NCBI GenBank assembly: GCA_023395395.1
Contig: JAEWZH010000003.1
Span: 1 to 64,000 of the forward strand
Direction of reading: 5' to 3'
Length of the DNA stretch: 64,000 nucleotides
Source of the DNA: Bacteroidota bacterium
Lineage (GTDB): Bacteria; Bacteroidota; Bacteroidia; Bacteroidales; Porphyromonadaceae
Every line of letters starts with the position of its first letter. Position 1 is the stretch's first letter. The notes beneath the pieces were generated by a model. The model made no database searches. It was not told the origin of the DNA and saw only the letters and a program-made list of their open reading frames with translations. The translations under genes were made by a program, and so were the position numbers. This document shows, one piece after another, positions 33,310 through 41,393 of this stretch.

Positions 33310-34295
33310 GTAAATTGCCTAAAATAGCCCTTATAGCGGGCGGATATAGCGGTGAATATGAAGTGTCTCTTAGGAGTAGAGCTGGGATTATTAGCTTTCT
33401 TAAAGGGCGCCCATTCGACATCTATCCTGTGTTGATAAAGCGTGACAAGTGGATAGTAGAGCTTAATGAAGAGGAATATCCTATCGATCGTAACGACTTC
33501 TCCTTTACAAAGGATGGAGAAAGGGTATCCTTTGATTACGCTTATATAACCATCCATGGGACACCTGGTGAGGATGGATTGCTGACTGGCTATCTAGATA
33601 TGCTGGGAATACCCTATAGTTGCTGCCCTACTGCCATTGGTGCGCTTACTTTCAATAAGTATCTGTGCAAGCACTTTCTCCATAGTTTCGGTATACAAAT
33701 TGCACCAAGTGTGAGGCTCAGACGAGGCGATGCTATTCGTCCGATCATCCTTGCTGTAGAGCCTGGTCTTCCTGCCTTTATAAAACCTAATGTAGGTGGT
33801 AGCAGTGTGGCCACTACTCGGGTAGAAGAGGTCAATGAGATACTTCCAGCAGTGGAAACGGCATTTAGCGAAGGAGAAGAAGTACTGATGGAGACTTTGA
33901 TTTCAGGCACTGAAGTGACGTGCGGAGCTTACGAGGATTCCGAAGGACTTCACATACTCCCTGTCACAGAGGTGGTTCCTAAAAATAAGTTCTTCGACTA
34001 TGATGCCAAATACAATGGTGCAGTAGAGGAAATTACTCCAGCTCGTATTAGTGCTGAAATGACTGCCGAGATACAGCATCTCACAAGAGAGATTTATGGT
34101 CATTTAGGAGCTTCTGGCATCATTAGGGTAGACTTTATTATCGAAAATGGGACACCGGTGTTGCTGGAGGTCAATACTACGCCTGGGATGACAGCCACCA
34201 GTTTTATCCCTCAACAAATAGCCGCTGATGACAAATCTGTCGGCGATGTATTGGAGGGGATTATCAATTATCACTTAAGCAAGACAAAGTCATGA
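33306..34295 (+). CDS. ddl: D-alanine--D-alanine ligase
   Basis: 329-residue ATP-grasp enzyme making the D-Ala-D-Ala end of the peptidoglycan precursor. The start MSKLPKIALIAGGYSGEYEVS (ATG at 33306) is supported by the four-base overlap with rluD; a longer frame from 33249 would lie deep inside that gene. Motifs: HGTPGEDGLLTGYLDMLGIPYSCC (about 80-103), PAFIKPNVGGSSVATTRV (ATP binding, about 156-173), EVTPARI region, and VDFIIENGTPVLLEVNTTPGMT (Mg/ATP binding). Followed by the acyltransferase with a four-base overlap. It supplies the dipeptide for the wall pathway and the substrate that the VanX-like enzyme would hydrolyse. Confidence 0.97.
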   Translation: MSKLPKIALIAGGYSGEYEVSLRSRAGIISFLKGRPFDIYPVLIKRDKWIVELNEEEYPIDRNDFSFTKDGERVSFDYAYITIHGTPGEDGLLTGYLDMLGIPYSCCPTAIGALTFNKYLCKHFLHSFGIQIAPSVRLRRGDAIRPIILAVEPGLPAFIKPNVGGSSVATTRVEEVNEILPAVETAFSEGEEVLMETLISGTEVTCGAYEDSEGLHILPVTEVVPKNKFFDYDAKYNGAVEEITPARISAEMTAEIQHLTREIYGHLGASGIIRVDFIIENGTPVLLEVNTTPGMTATSFIPQQIAADDKSVGDVLEGIINYHLSKTKS

Positions 34296-35482
34296 GCAAG
34301 GGACTAATCAATACCGGTGACGCATACTTCGAAAGCATCCGCCCTTATCTCGACAGTGAGGTACAGGAGGGAGTTCAGTCTATTATGAAAGAGGAGATGC
34401 TTGTGAAAATAATGAAGCAAGTATATGGTGAAATAAATGAGGAGCAACTGAAGGCAATAGTAGCCCAATGCCATACTATTTTTGACTTCAAAGTCAAGAT
34501 GGTCAAGCCAGTTCTTGACTATCTCCTAAAGCACACAACTTTCTCGCTAACCATGTCAGGCAAAAGCAAGATGGATAGAAGTGGAGCAGAAAAATACCTC
34601 TTTATCTCCAATCATCGCGATATCATACTCGACTCTGCTTTTCTCAATTACCTTTGTATCGAGGCAGGGCTCCCTTTACCTAGGATTGCGATTGGCGACA
34701 ACCTGCTCATTACCGATTGGATTAGAGCTGTAGTGCGTCTCTGTGATGCTTTTATCGTGAAGCGTCATCCCTCGATGCGTGAGATGCTTCTCGAGAGCAA
34801 GCGTCTCAGTAGCTATATCCGTAGCTCAGTATCAGGAAACGAAGCCTCTGCATGGCTAGCTCAAAGTGAGGGTAGACGCAAAAATTCTGACGATCGTACA
34901 CAGACAGCAGTACTCAAGATGCTCACCCTTAGCGCAGACAAGGAGCAAAGTGAGCAGGAGATACTACAGGAACTGAAGATTACTCCAATATCCATCACCT
35001 ATGAGTATGACCCTTGCGACTACCTAAAGGCTCGTGAAATGCTTGCGAAGAAGTTGGATCCAGAGTGGAAAAAGAGTCCAATGGATGATATGATTAATAT
35101 GCAAACGGGGTTGATGGGACAGAAAGGTCGCATACACTTCAGTGTTGGAGATACGCTCCGAGACCTATCGGTAATCACACGAAGTGCAGAAAATAAGCAA
35201 GAGGTATTGGACTTGGTGGCGAAAGAGATAGATTGCCAAATATTTACCAACTACAGATTCTATCCAAATAATTATATCGCATTTGACCTACTACATGGTG
35301 GTCGCCAGTTTGAGAAGATGTATAGCCCTAAGGAAGAACAAACTTTTACCAATTACTTAGAAGAACAAATCAAGAAAGTGGAGGCATCAGAAGAGCACTA
35401 TAACTTCGTCAAAGAACGCATCCTTGAAATGTATTCTATGCCACTCAAAAACCACCTCGTCACCACAAAACAGATACGATAA
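34292..35482 (+). CDS. Glycerol-phosphate-type acyltransferase (PlsC/GPAT-like domain)
   Basis: 396 residues. The acyltransferase signature HX4D is visible as SNHRDIILDSAF (about 107-118), and a second block AQSEGRRKNSDDRTQ (about 190-204) matches the phosphate-binding EG motif. The N-terminal 80 residues are helical and polar, and the C-terminal half has no recognised domain. Most likely transfers acyl groups in phospholipid synthesis at the inner membrane. It overlaps ddl by four bases and lies one base before the nicotinamidase gene, so it is firmly within the operon. Confidence 0.83.
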   Translation: MSKGLINTGDAYFESIRPYLDSEVQEGVQSIMKEEMLVKIMKQVYGEINEEQLKAIVAQCHTIFDFKVKMVKPVLDYLLKHTTFSLTMSGKSKMDRSGAEKYLFISNHRDIILDSAFLNYLCIEAGLPLPRIAIGDNLLITDWIRAVVRLCDAFIVKRHPSMREMLLESKRLSSYIRSSVSGNEASAWLAQSEGRRKNSDDRTQTAVLKMLTLSADKEQSEQEILQELKITPISITYEYDPCDYLKAREMLAKKLDPEWKKSPMDDMINMQTGLMGQKGRIHFSVGDTLRDLSVITRSAENKQEVLDLVAKEIDCQIFTNYRFYPNNYIAFDLLHGGRQFEKMYSPKEEQTFTNYLEEQIKKVEASEEHYNFVKERILEMYSMPLKNHLVTTKQIR

Positions 35483-35483
35483 T

Positions 35484-36032
35484 ATGGATGTACTCGTTAT
35501 AGTAGACCCACAGAACGACTTCATTACAGGCTCTCTCCCTGTACCGGGGGCGGTCGAAGCGATGAATAGGCTGGCTGGAGGACTCCCAAAGATTTCTTCA
35601 GAAGAAATTGTGATAACCATGGACTGTCATCCAATAGAGCACTGTAGTTTTGAACCCTTTGGCGGTATTTGGCCACCACACTGCGTGAAGTACAGTACCG
35701 GGGCAGCCATTTGGGAACCCCTGATGAAGACACTCAGCCATATCGGACAGCCTATACATTTCATTGAAAAAGGACAATCCATAGATAGGGATCAGTACAG
35801 TGCATTTGAAGATACATATCCGAGTCTATTAGATCAAGCGAATAGGATTTACCTTTGCGGGATTGCAGGAAATGTGTGTGTATTGAATAGTCTTCGAGAC
35901 CTTGTGAAGCACGGGTTGGCAAATAAAATCACCGTCATCACAGACGCATCCCCGAGTCTTGACGATGGCACAGCACTCAAGGAAATAATCCAAGAGTACG
36001 GCGTAGGAGTAGTTACACTAGATAAATTATAA
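35484..36032 (+). CDS. pncA: Nicotinamidase / isochorismatase-family hydrolase
   Basis: 182 residues from MDVLVIVDPQNDF; an upstream in-frame ATG at 35424 would overlap the previous gene by 59 bases and is rejected. Catalytic triad: D8 in VDPQNDF, K in HFIEKGQ (about 97), C in GIAGNVCVLNS (about 135). Metal-binding DCHPIEHCSF (about 52-61) is typical of PncA. It would convert nicotinamide to nicotinate in NAD recycling. Length is somewhat short of E. coli PncA (213) but complete. Confidence 0.92.
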   Translation: MDVLVIVDPQNDFITGSLPVPGAVEAMNRLAGGLPKISSEEIVITMDCHPIEHCSFEPFGGIWPPHCVKYSTGAAIWEPLMKTLSHIGQPIHFIEKGQSIDRDQYSAFEDTYPSLLDQANRIYLCGIAGNVCVLNSLRDLVKHGLANKITVITDASPSLDDGTALKEIIQEYGVGVVTLDKL

Positions 36033-36035
36033 TAT

Positions 36036-36473
36036 ATGAGTTGGTTTGATTGTAAAATCACATACGAAAAGGAGATAAACCAGTCGGGAAAGATGCGCAA
36101 AGTCAGTGAAAGTTATCTCATCGATGCAGAGACTTTCACAGATGCAGAGGCACGAATGGCGGAAGAAATGGAGGGGCGTGGCAGCTTTATCATGGATAGT
36201 GTGAAGAAGGTAAGGCTTTACGACCTCTTTGTAGATGACAAGAGTGAACGCTACTACAAGTGTAAGGTTGGCTTCATCACTCTTGACGAAAAAGCTGGCG
36301 TGGAAAAAAAGAAATACGTCCAAATGATTGTGCAAGCAGATGACATAGACCATGCTCTTGAAAATCTCCACAAGGGGATGCAGGATACTCTCGGAGAGTA
36401 TGATGTCGCTAGCATCACTGAGACCCTGTACATGGATGTATTCAAATACAAAATAAATACCGAGCCTAAGTAG
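36036..36473 (+). CDS. DUF4494 family protein
   Basis: 145 residues. It opens with WFDCKITYEKEINQSGKMRKVSESYLIDAETFTDAEARM, the hallmark of this Bacteroidota-only family, and is an alpha/beta protein without signal peptide or membrane helix, so it is cytosolic. No function is established for the family. It starts three bases after the pncA stop, and its stop overlaps the GTG of the next gene (TAGTG). Its constant position next to YggS-type genes in Bacteroidales, which I recall but cannot verify here, would hint at a housekeeping role. Confidence 0.88.
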   Translation: MSWFDCKITYEKEINQSGKMRKVSESYLIDAETFTDAEARMAEEMEGRGSFIMDSVKKVRLYDLFVDDKSERYYKCKVGFITLDEKAGVEKKKYVQMIVQADDIDHALENLHKGMQDTLGEYDVASITETLYMDVFKYKINTEPK

Positions 36474-37132
36474 TGAGTATTAGAGAGCGATTAGAAACAA
36501 TACGAAGGCAGCTCCCCGAAACGACAAAGCTTATAGCTGTATCTAAATACCATACTCCAGAAGAGGTGATGGAGGCTTATGATGCAGGCCATAGGCTCTT
36601 TGGGGAAAATAGAGTCCAGGAATTACTTCCCAAGCGAGAAGCACTCCCCAAGGATATTGAGTGGCATTTGATTGGCACACTTCAGCGCAACAAAGTGAAG
36701 TATGTGGTACCATTCGTGAGTATGATTCATAGTATCGATAGCGTAAAGCTGCTCAAAGAGGTAGAAAAGGAGTGCTCAAAACAAGGTCGCAAAGAGCTGC
36801 CAGTGCTATTGCAGATACACATATCGAGAGAGGAAACCAAGCACGGATTTTCTCCAGAAGAAGTGAAGAAGTTTTTAACTACGGAACTACTAAACGAACT
36901 TCAATACACTAAGATCTCAGGCATCATGGGGATGGCTTCGTTAACAGACGACATGGATAAGGTCGAAAACGAATTTGCCGAGATGCAAGAGCTCTTTGAT
37001 GAGCTACGCAATGGAGTCTTCAAGAATAGCCCTTCTTTCTCTGAGCTATCAATGGGGATGACGCACGACTACCCCATCGCCGTCAAACATGGGGCTACAA
37101 TTATCAGGATTGGAAGTGCAATTTTCAGTTAA
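36473..37132 (+). CDS. YggS/PROSC family pyridoxal-phosphate-binding protein
   Basis: 219 residues from a GTG start that overlaps the DUF4494 stop by one base. The PLP lysine is in LIAVSKYHTPEEV (about residue 25), then FGENRVQEL (about 43-51), EWHLIGTLQRNKVKY (about 62-76), GIMGMASL and LSMGMTHDYPIAVKHGATIIRIGSAIFS at the C-terminus, all family signatures. Members maintain vitamin B6 homeostasis without a known catalytic reaction. It ends the seven-gene operon that begins with the PASTA gene. Confidence 0.95.
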   Translation: MSIRERLETIRRQLPETTKLIAVSKYHTPEEVMEAYDAGHRLFGENRVQELLPKREALPKDIEWHLIGTLQRNKVKYVVPFVSMIHSIDSVKLLKEVEKECSKQGRKELPVLLQIHISREETKHGFSPEEVKKFLTTELLNELQYTKISGIMGMASLTDDMDKVENEFAEMQELFDELRNGVFKNSPSFSELSMGMTHDYPIAVKHGATIIRIGSAIFS

Positions 37133-37169
37133 TTGTAGCTTAAATCAAAAAAGGTATTAGATATTTACC

Positions 37170-37177
37170 TACTTTTG
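37170..37177 (+). promoter_or_regulatory. -7 box of the acidic-protein gene
   Basis: TACTTTTG fits TAnnTTTG, 40 bases before the ATG at 37217; no clear -33 element. Confidence 0.5.
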
Positions 37178-37216
37178 TGGTGTAGTATTTATTTTCACAG
37201 CTAGAGATAAGGTTTT

Positions 37217-37567
37217 ATGAAAGAGATTGAGAACCCCTTTGACCTCGAAGACGAGAGCCTCGATTGGTACAACGAAGAGCTCCTAGAGTTTGTCCGTGAA
37301 GAGACAGCAGAGATGGAGAGCATCACCACACTCATGGATCAGGATATCCTATATCTTTTCGAGCTATGGGAGGATTATGTACAGCAGTTAGATAGTGAGG
37401 AAGAGGTAGTAGAGGTGGAGCCAGAGGATTTCCACTCCTTTGCCTTAACCACAGCTACTGAGGATGGACAAGACATTTCAATCTCTGTGGACGATTTGGT
37501 GCTTCTCATCCAGTTGCAACAGGAGTTTGACGAATCGTTGGGAGAGGAAGATGACTTTGAAGAGTAA
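37217..37567 (+). CDS. Highly acidic hypothetical protein
   Basis: 116 residues, about a third of them Asp or Glu, with few basic residues. It has no signal peptide, membrane helix or cysteine. Helical segments with leucines (LYLFELWEDYVQQL; LVLLIQLQQEFDESL) suggest a small helical, possibly oligomeric cytosolic protein; the tail is GEEDDFEE. No family is recognised. It lies 24 bases before the OmpA-type lipoprotein gene on the same strand and probably shares its promoter. Confidence 0.7.
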   Translation: MKEIENPFDLEDESLDWYNEELLEFVREETAEMESITTLMDQDILYLFELWEDYVQQLDSEEEVVEVEPEDFHSFALTTATEDGQDISISVDDLVLLIQLQQEFDESLGEEDDFEE

Positions 37568-37591
37568 TATTTGTTTTTATAGAATTTGATT

Positions 37592-38269
37592 ATGACAAAG
37601 ATTAAAGAATTTCTAAGCGTAAGTGTGGTGACTCTCGGGCTAGTACTGAGCGGATGTGGTGCGAGTAACTCATTGAAGGGAGCCGGCATTGGCGCGGCTG
37701 CCGGAGCAGCCATCGGTGCTGGCATTGGCAAGGTAGCAGGAAATGCTGGTATTGGTGCTATTATCGGAACCGCTGTAGGAGGTGCCGCTGGTGGTATTAT
37801 TGGTAACCAAATGGACAAGCAGGCAAAGGAGCTTGAGGCTCAAATTCCAGATGCTACCGTAGAAACAGTAAATAATGGCGAGGCAATCCGTGTGACATTT
37901 GAGAGCGGGATACTCTTCCCAGTTAACTCAAGTACCCTCAGTGCAGACTCACGCGAGGCTCTTAGGAAGTTTGCCGAGAATATGAATGCCAATCCTGATA
38001 CAGATATCAAGATTATTGGTCACACCGACAGTACTGGTAGGTATGAGTATAATATGCAACTCTCTCGTGATCGTGCGATGAGCGTACTCAATTTCCTCCG
38101 TGCCAATAATGTAGAAAGCTCTCGCATGACTAGTGAGGGTGTGGGTCCAGATCAACCCCTTGTAGAAGGGAAAACCAAGGCTGATTTGGCAAAAAACCGT
38201 CGTGTAGAAATCTTCATCGTGCCTAATGCCAAGATGATTAAAGAGGCACAAGAGGCTGCGAAGAAGTAA
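37592..38269 (+). CDS. OmpA-family lipoprotein with glycine-zipper region
   Basis: 225 residues from ATG at 37592 (an upstream TTG at 37586 adds two residues). Lipobox LVLSGC places the acylated cysteine near residue 22. A glycine-zipper segment follows (about 30-70, GIGAAAGAAIGAGIGK and GIGAIIGTAVGGAAGGIIG). The C-terminal OmpA/MotB domain (about 90-212) has IKIIGHTDSTGRYEYNMQLSRDRAMSV and AKNRRVEIFI, the peptidoglycan-binding signatures. This is the YiaD-like arrangement: an outer-membrane-anchored protein that tethers the envelope to the wall. A terminator follows. Confidence 0.93.
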   Translation: MTKIKEFLSVSVVTLGLVLSGCGASNSLKGAGIGAAAGAAIGAGIGKVAGNAGIGAIIGTAVGGAAGGIIGNQMDKQAKELEAQIPDATVETVNNGEAIRVTFESGILFPVNSSTLSADSREALRKFAENMNANPDTDIKIIGHTDSTGRYEYNMQLSRDRAMSVLNFLRANNVESSRMTSEGVGPDQPLVEGKTKADLAKNRRVEIFIVPNAKMIKEAQEAAKK

Positions 38270-38293
38270 TTAGCTTACTGGGATTTATTATTT

Positions 38294-38340
38294 ACCACCT
38301 TGATAGATTGGATATTTTCAATCTGTCGGGGTGGTTTCTT
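38294..38340 (+). terminator. Terminator after the OmpA-type lipoprotein
   Basis: Stem ACCACCTTGATAGATTG with its G-U-tolerant complement (38294-38310 and 38319-38335), eight-base loop, followed by TTCTTTATT. 38341-38546 holds no other gene. Confidence 0.8.
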
Positions 38341-38487
38341 TATTATAAAAACACCCGATGGCTAAAATCTCCTATACATAGGAGATCGGAGTACAGAGTC
38401 CCTCATTTTACTATTATTTCTCACGTCAAACCCACGTTAATAAAGACAAAAACCGGAGAAATAGTATTTACTTACGATATTCTTTAT

Positions 38488-38495
38488 TAAGTTTG
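38488..38495 (+). promoter_or_regulatory. -7 box of mdh
   Basis: TAAGTTTG fits TAnnTTTG, 51 bases before the mdh ATG; upstream TTTA at 38467 is a weak -33 candidate. Confidence 0.5.
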
Positions 38496-38546
38496 TGGTA
38501 GTAAAAGAAAGGGGAATAATTTTCACTATATAAAGGATAAAAAAGT

Positions 38547-39554
38547 ATGAGTTTTCTAACTAACGACAAGCTTGTAATTGTAGGAGCAGCAGGTATGATT
38601 GGCTCTAACATGGTGCAGACGGCAGCAATGATGCGCCTCACATCTAACCTCTGCATGTACGACCCATTTAAGGCAGGTCTAGAGGGGGTATATGAAGAGA
38701 TGCGCCACTGTGGATTTGATGGTATGAATCTCACCTTTACCGACGATATCGCTGAGGCTCTTAAAGATGCTAAGTATATTATTTCTTCGGGTGGTGCTCC
38801 AAGAAAAGAGGGTATGACTCGTGAGGATCTCCTCAAAGGTAATAGCGAGATTGCTGCTGAATTGGGACAGAATATCAAGAAGTACTGCCCAGATGTGAAG
38901 CACGTGACTATTATCTTCAACCCCGCAGATATTACAGGTCTTGTGACTATGCTGCATGCAGGTATCGATCCACGCCGCGTCACTACTCTAGCAGCACTCG
39001 ATAGCACTCGTCTACAGAGCGAATTAGCTCGCCACTTTGGTGTAGCTCAGTCTGATGTGCAGGGTGCATATACTTATGGTGGTCACGGTGAGCAGATGGC
39101 TGTTTTTGCATCAAAAGCGATCATTGCCGGCAAGCCGCTCAAAGATATGATGGGCACTGACAAACTCACTAATGAGAAGTGGGCAGAAATTCGACTCAAG
39201 ACGACTCAAGGCGGAGCCAATATCATCAAGCTACGTGGTCGTTCATCATTTCAGAGTCCTTCATACTGCTCAGTAGAAATGATTGCTGCAGCGATGGGCG
39301 GAAAGGCATTCCCATGGCCTGTAGGTACTTTTGTGAATAATGATAAGTATCAAAATATCATGATGGCTATGGATACAACTATCGGCAAGGATGGTATCGT
39401 AAGCTACAATGTACCACAAGGGACTGATGCCGAGGTTGCAGAGCTAGATGCAAGCTACGCTCACCTTGTAGAGCTTCGCGATCAAGTGATTGAGATGGGT
39501 GTGATACCAGCTATTAAGGACTGGGGTACAATCAACCCACACTTTGCCAAGTAA
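38547..39554 (+). CDS. mdh: Malate dehydrogenase (lactate/malate dehydrogenase family)
   Basis: 335-residue NAD-dependent enzyme interconverting malate and oxaloacetate. The Rossmann loop reads VIVGAAGMIGSNM (about 10-22). Substrate-side features: GGAPRKEGMTREDLL (about 81-95, with the arginine loop), IIFNPADITGLV, DSTRLQSELARH and YGGHGEQM, with the catalytic histidine near residue 178. It is monocistronic with its own promoter and terminator, matching a central role in fermentative succinate formation in these organisms. Confidence 0.92.
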   Translation: MSFLTNDKLVIVGAAGMIGSNMVQTAAMMRLTSNLCMYDPFKAGLEGVYEEMRHCGFDGMNLTFTDDIAEALKDAKYIISSGGAPRKEGMTREDLLKGNSEIAAELGQNIKKYCPDVKHVTIIFNPADITGLVTMLHAGIDPRRVTTLAALDSTRLQSELARHFGVAQSDVQGAYTYGGHGEQMAVFASKAIIAGKPLKDMMGTDKLTNEKWAEIRLKTTQGGANIIKLRGRSSFQSPSYCSVEMIAAAMGGKAFPWPVGTFVNNDKYQNIMMAMDTTIGKDGIVSYNVPQGTDAEVAELDASYAHLVELRDQVIEMGVIPAIKDWGTINPHFAK

Positions 39555-39573
39555 TTAGCTCACAAAAATAAAT

Positions 39574-39613
39574 AAGGCGACTCTCAGTGTAATATCTGAG
39601 AATCGCCTTTTCA
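39574..39613 (+). terminator. Terminator of mdh
   Basis: 14-bp stem AAGGCGACTCTCAG (one G-U pair), loop TGTAATAT, followed by TTTT. Confidence 0.88.
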
Positions 39614-39648
39614 TTTGCTTCCATATTGCACAAGTCGGCAAATTGTTA

Positions 39649-39656
39649 TATCTTTG
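39649..39656 (+). promoter_or_regulatory. -7 box of tRNA-Leu
   Basis: TATCTTTG fits TAnnTTTG, 24 bases before the tRNA; -33 only partial (ATTGC around 39625). Confidence 0.6.
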
Positions 39657-39680
39657 CCGGTGCTAAGGAGCAATTTACTT

Positions 39681-39764
39681 GCCCAGATGGCGGAATTGGT
39701 AGACGCGTTGGTCTCAAACACCAATAAGGTAACACTTGTACCGGTTCGATCCCGGTTCTGGGCA
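39681..39764 (+). tRNA. tRNA-Leu (CAA)
   Basis: Acceptor GCCCAGA pairs with TCTGGGC, anticodon stem TTGGT/ACCAA encloses loop CTCAAAC (anticodon CAA), class II long variable arm (TAAGGTAACACTTGT), T arm CCGGTTCGATCCCGG. Discriminator A; CCA not encoded. Confidence 0.95.
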
Positions 39765-39790
39765 CTTCAAATTAAGTTACAAACCACAGT

Positions 39791-39823
39791 GTAGAGCCGT
39801 AAGAGATTACGGCTCTACGGGTT
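39791..39823 (+). terminator. Terminator after tRNA-Leu
   Basis: Perfect 12-bp stem GTAGAGCCGTAA with GAGA loop, then GGGTTTTG. It separates the tRNA from panB. Confidence 0.75.
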
Positions 39824-39853
39824 TTGTAGCTTATCACTTTACTAGGTTATGAT

Positions 39854-40675
39854 ATGGGAAACTATCTGAGCACAGACAAAAAGAAGATTACCGCTACCCG
39901 CTTCAAAGCGATGAAAGGGTTGGGGGAAAAAATAGCGATGCTCACTGCATACGACTATACAATGGCACGTCTGCTGGATGAAGCTGGGGTAGACTCGCTC
40001 TTGGTCGGCGACTCGGCAAGCAATGTCGTAATAGGCAATCCAACAACACTTCCTATCACCCTGGATGAGATGATTTATCATGCGCGCTGCGTCGCTAATG
40101 GAGCAAAGTGCGCTTTTGTAGTAGCTGATATGCCCTTTGGGACGGTTCATGGTGACCCCAAGGTCGCACTCGCTGCTGCCATTAGAATGATGAAAGAGAG
40201 CGGAGTTGATGCTATAAAGGTTGAAGGTGGTGCACAGGTCAAAGATTCGCTCAAAATCATCCTTGATGCTGGCATCCCTATCGTGGCGCATCTCGGTCTC
40301 ACGCCACAGTCGGTGAATAAGTTGGGTGGCTACGGTGTGCAAGCCAAGGAGGAGGCAGAGGCACAACAGTTACTGCGAGACTGCCAGATGGTGGAGGAGC
40401 TCGGGTGTTGTGGCTTAGTACTCGAAAAAATTCCAAGTGATTTGGCGAAGAAAGTAACGGAGACCATCTCTATACCAACCATAGGTATTGGAGCCGGCAA
40501 TGCTACGGACGGACAGGTACTTGTCTGCACGGACATGCTAGGAATGACCATGGACTTTAAGCCAAAATTTCTTCGTCACTTTGCACAAGTAGGAGAGATA
40601 ATCCAAGGTGCTGTCGCAGACTACTGTAGAGAGGTAAAGACCGGGACGTTTCCCAACGAAGACGAAAGCTACTAA
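39854..40675 (+). CDS. panB: 3-methyl-2-oxobutanoate hydroxymethyltransferase
   Basis: 273-residue enzyme that makes ketopantoate, the first committed step of pantothenate and coenzyme A synthesis. TIM-barrel signatures: MLTAYDYTMARLLDEAGVDSLLVGDSASNVV split across about 33-60, VADMPFGT (about 91-98), AIKVEGG, VAHLGLTPQSV (about 140-150), and GIGAGNATDGQVLV near the C-terminus. Length and order match the family. It is followed eight bases later by the TRIC-type channel gene. Confidence 0.97.
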   Translation: MGNYLSTDKKKITATRFKAMKGLGEKIAMLTAYDYTMARLLDEAGVDSLLVGDSASNVVIGNPTTLPITLDEMIYHARCVANGAKCAFVVADMPFGTVHGDPKVALAAAIRMMKESGVDAIKVEGGAQVKDSLKIILDAGIPIVAHLGLTPQSVNKLGGYGVQAKEEAEAQQLLRDCQMVEELGCCGLVLEKIPSDLAKKVTETISIPTIGIGAGNATDGQVLVCTDMLGMTMDFKPKFLRHFAQVGEIIQGAVADYCREVKTGTFPNEDESY

Positions 40676-40683
40676 TACCGTTT

Positions 40684-41337
40684 ATGGATCAAATAATAGC
40701 TTTTGAGTGGCAGCAGCTACTCAATGAGGAAAGTATTACACTTATCCTCGATTATCTTGGCACTTTTGCCTTTGCCATTTCGGGCGTTCGATTAGCATCA
40801 GGTGAGAATATCGATCTTTTTGGAGCCTATGTCATTGGCTTGCTTACAGCTGTTGGTGGTGGAACCATCAGGGATCTACTTTTGGGACTTACTCCATTTT
40901 GGCTCACCACACCTTCTTATGTACTGATTACGCTTATTTCCCTCTTAATAGTCATCACATTTAGGAAGCAACTAGTGAAGATGAATGAACAGCTCTTCCT
41001 ATACGATGCTATTGGACTTGGGTTCTTTACCATCGTAGGTATGGAGAAGGCTATTATGGTGGGATTCCCTTTTTGGGTGGCACTTCTAATGGGTGTAATC
41101 ACCGGCTCATTTGGCGGTTTGCTCCGTGATGTATCGATAAATCAAGTCCCATTAATCTTCCGAAAGGACATCTATGCCATGGCGAGCGTCTCCGGCGGTT
41201 TGGTATTCGGTTTGCTAGAGGCATTTGGGGTACAACATATATTGGTACAGGTCATCAGCGTATCGGTAGTGATTGCTACTCGAGTGTTGTGTGTAAAATA
41301 CCATATATCACTTCCAGTCCTCAAAGCGACAGAGTAA
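40684..41337 (+). CDS. TRIC/UPF0126 family membrane channel or transporter
   Basis: 217 residues forming two repeated halves of three helices plus a seventh helix. The first repeat has GTFAFAISGVRLASGENIDLFGAYVIGLLTAVGGGTIRDLLLG (read in pieces, about 21-65), the second FFTIVGMEKAI and GVITGSFGGLLRDV (about 137-150), the paired GGGTIRD/GGLLRD motifs being diagnostic. Bacterial relatives act as cation channels or glycine transporters; which applies here cannot be told. It follows panB closely and ends in a long palindromic terminator. Confidence 0.9.
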   Translation: MDQIIAFEWQQLLNEESITLILDYLGTFAFAISGVRLASGENIDLFGAYVIGLLTAVGGGTIRDLLLGLTPFWLTTPSYVLITLISLLIVITFRKQLVKMNEQLFLYDAIGLGFFTIVGMEKAIMVGFPFWVALLMGVITGSFGGLLRDVSINQVPLIFRKDIYAMASVSGGLVFGLLEAFGVQHILVQVISVSVVIATRVLCVKYHISLPVLKATE

Positions 41338-41385
41338 ACGAGAAAAGGGTGGTATTGCTAAGCAATACCACCCTTTTCTCGTTTA
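41335..41385. terminator. 51-bp perfect palindrome, bidirectional terminator
   Basis: Two perfect 25-base arms (41335-41359 and 41361-41385) around a single central A. The outer part TAAACGAGA/TCTCGTTTA is identical to that in the hairpin at 20987-21065. It lies between the convergent TRIC-type and fimbrillin genes. Confidence 0.85.
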
Positions 41386-41393
41386 TTTTAATC

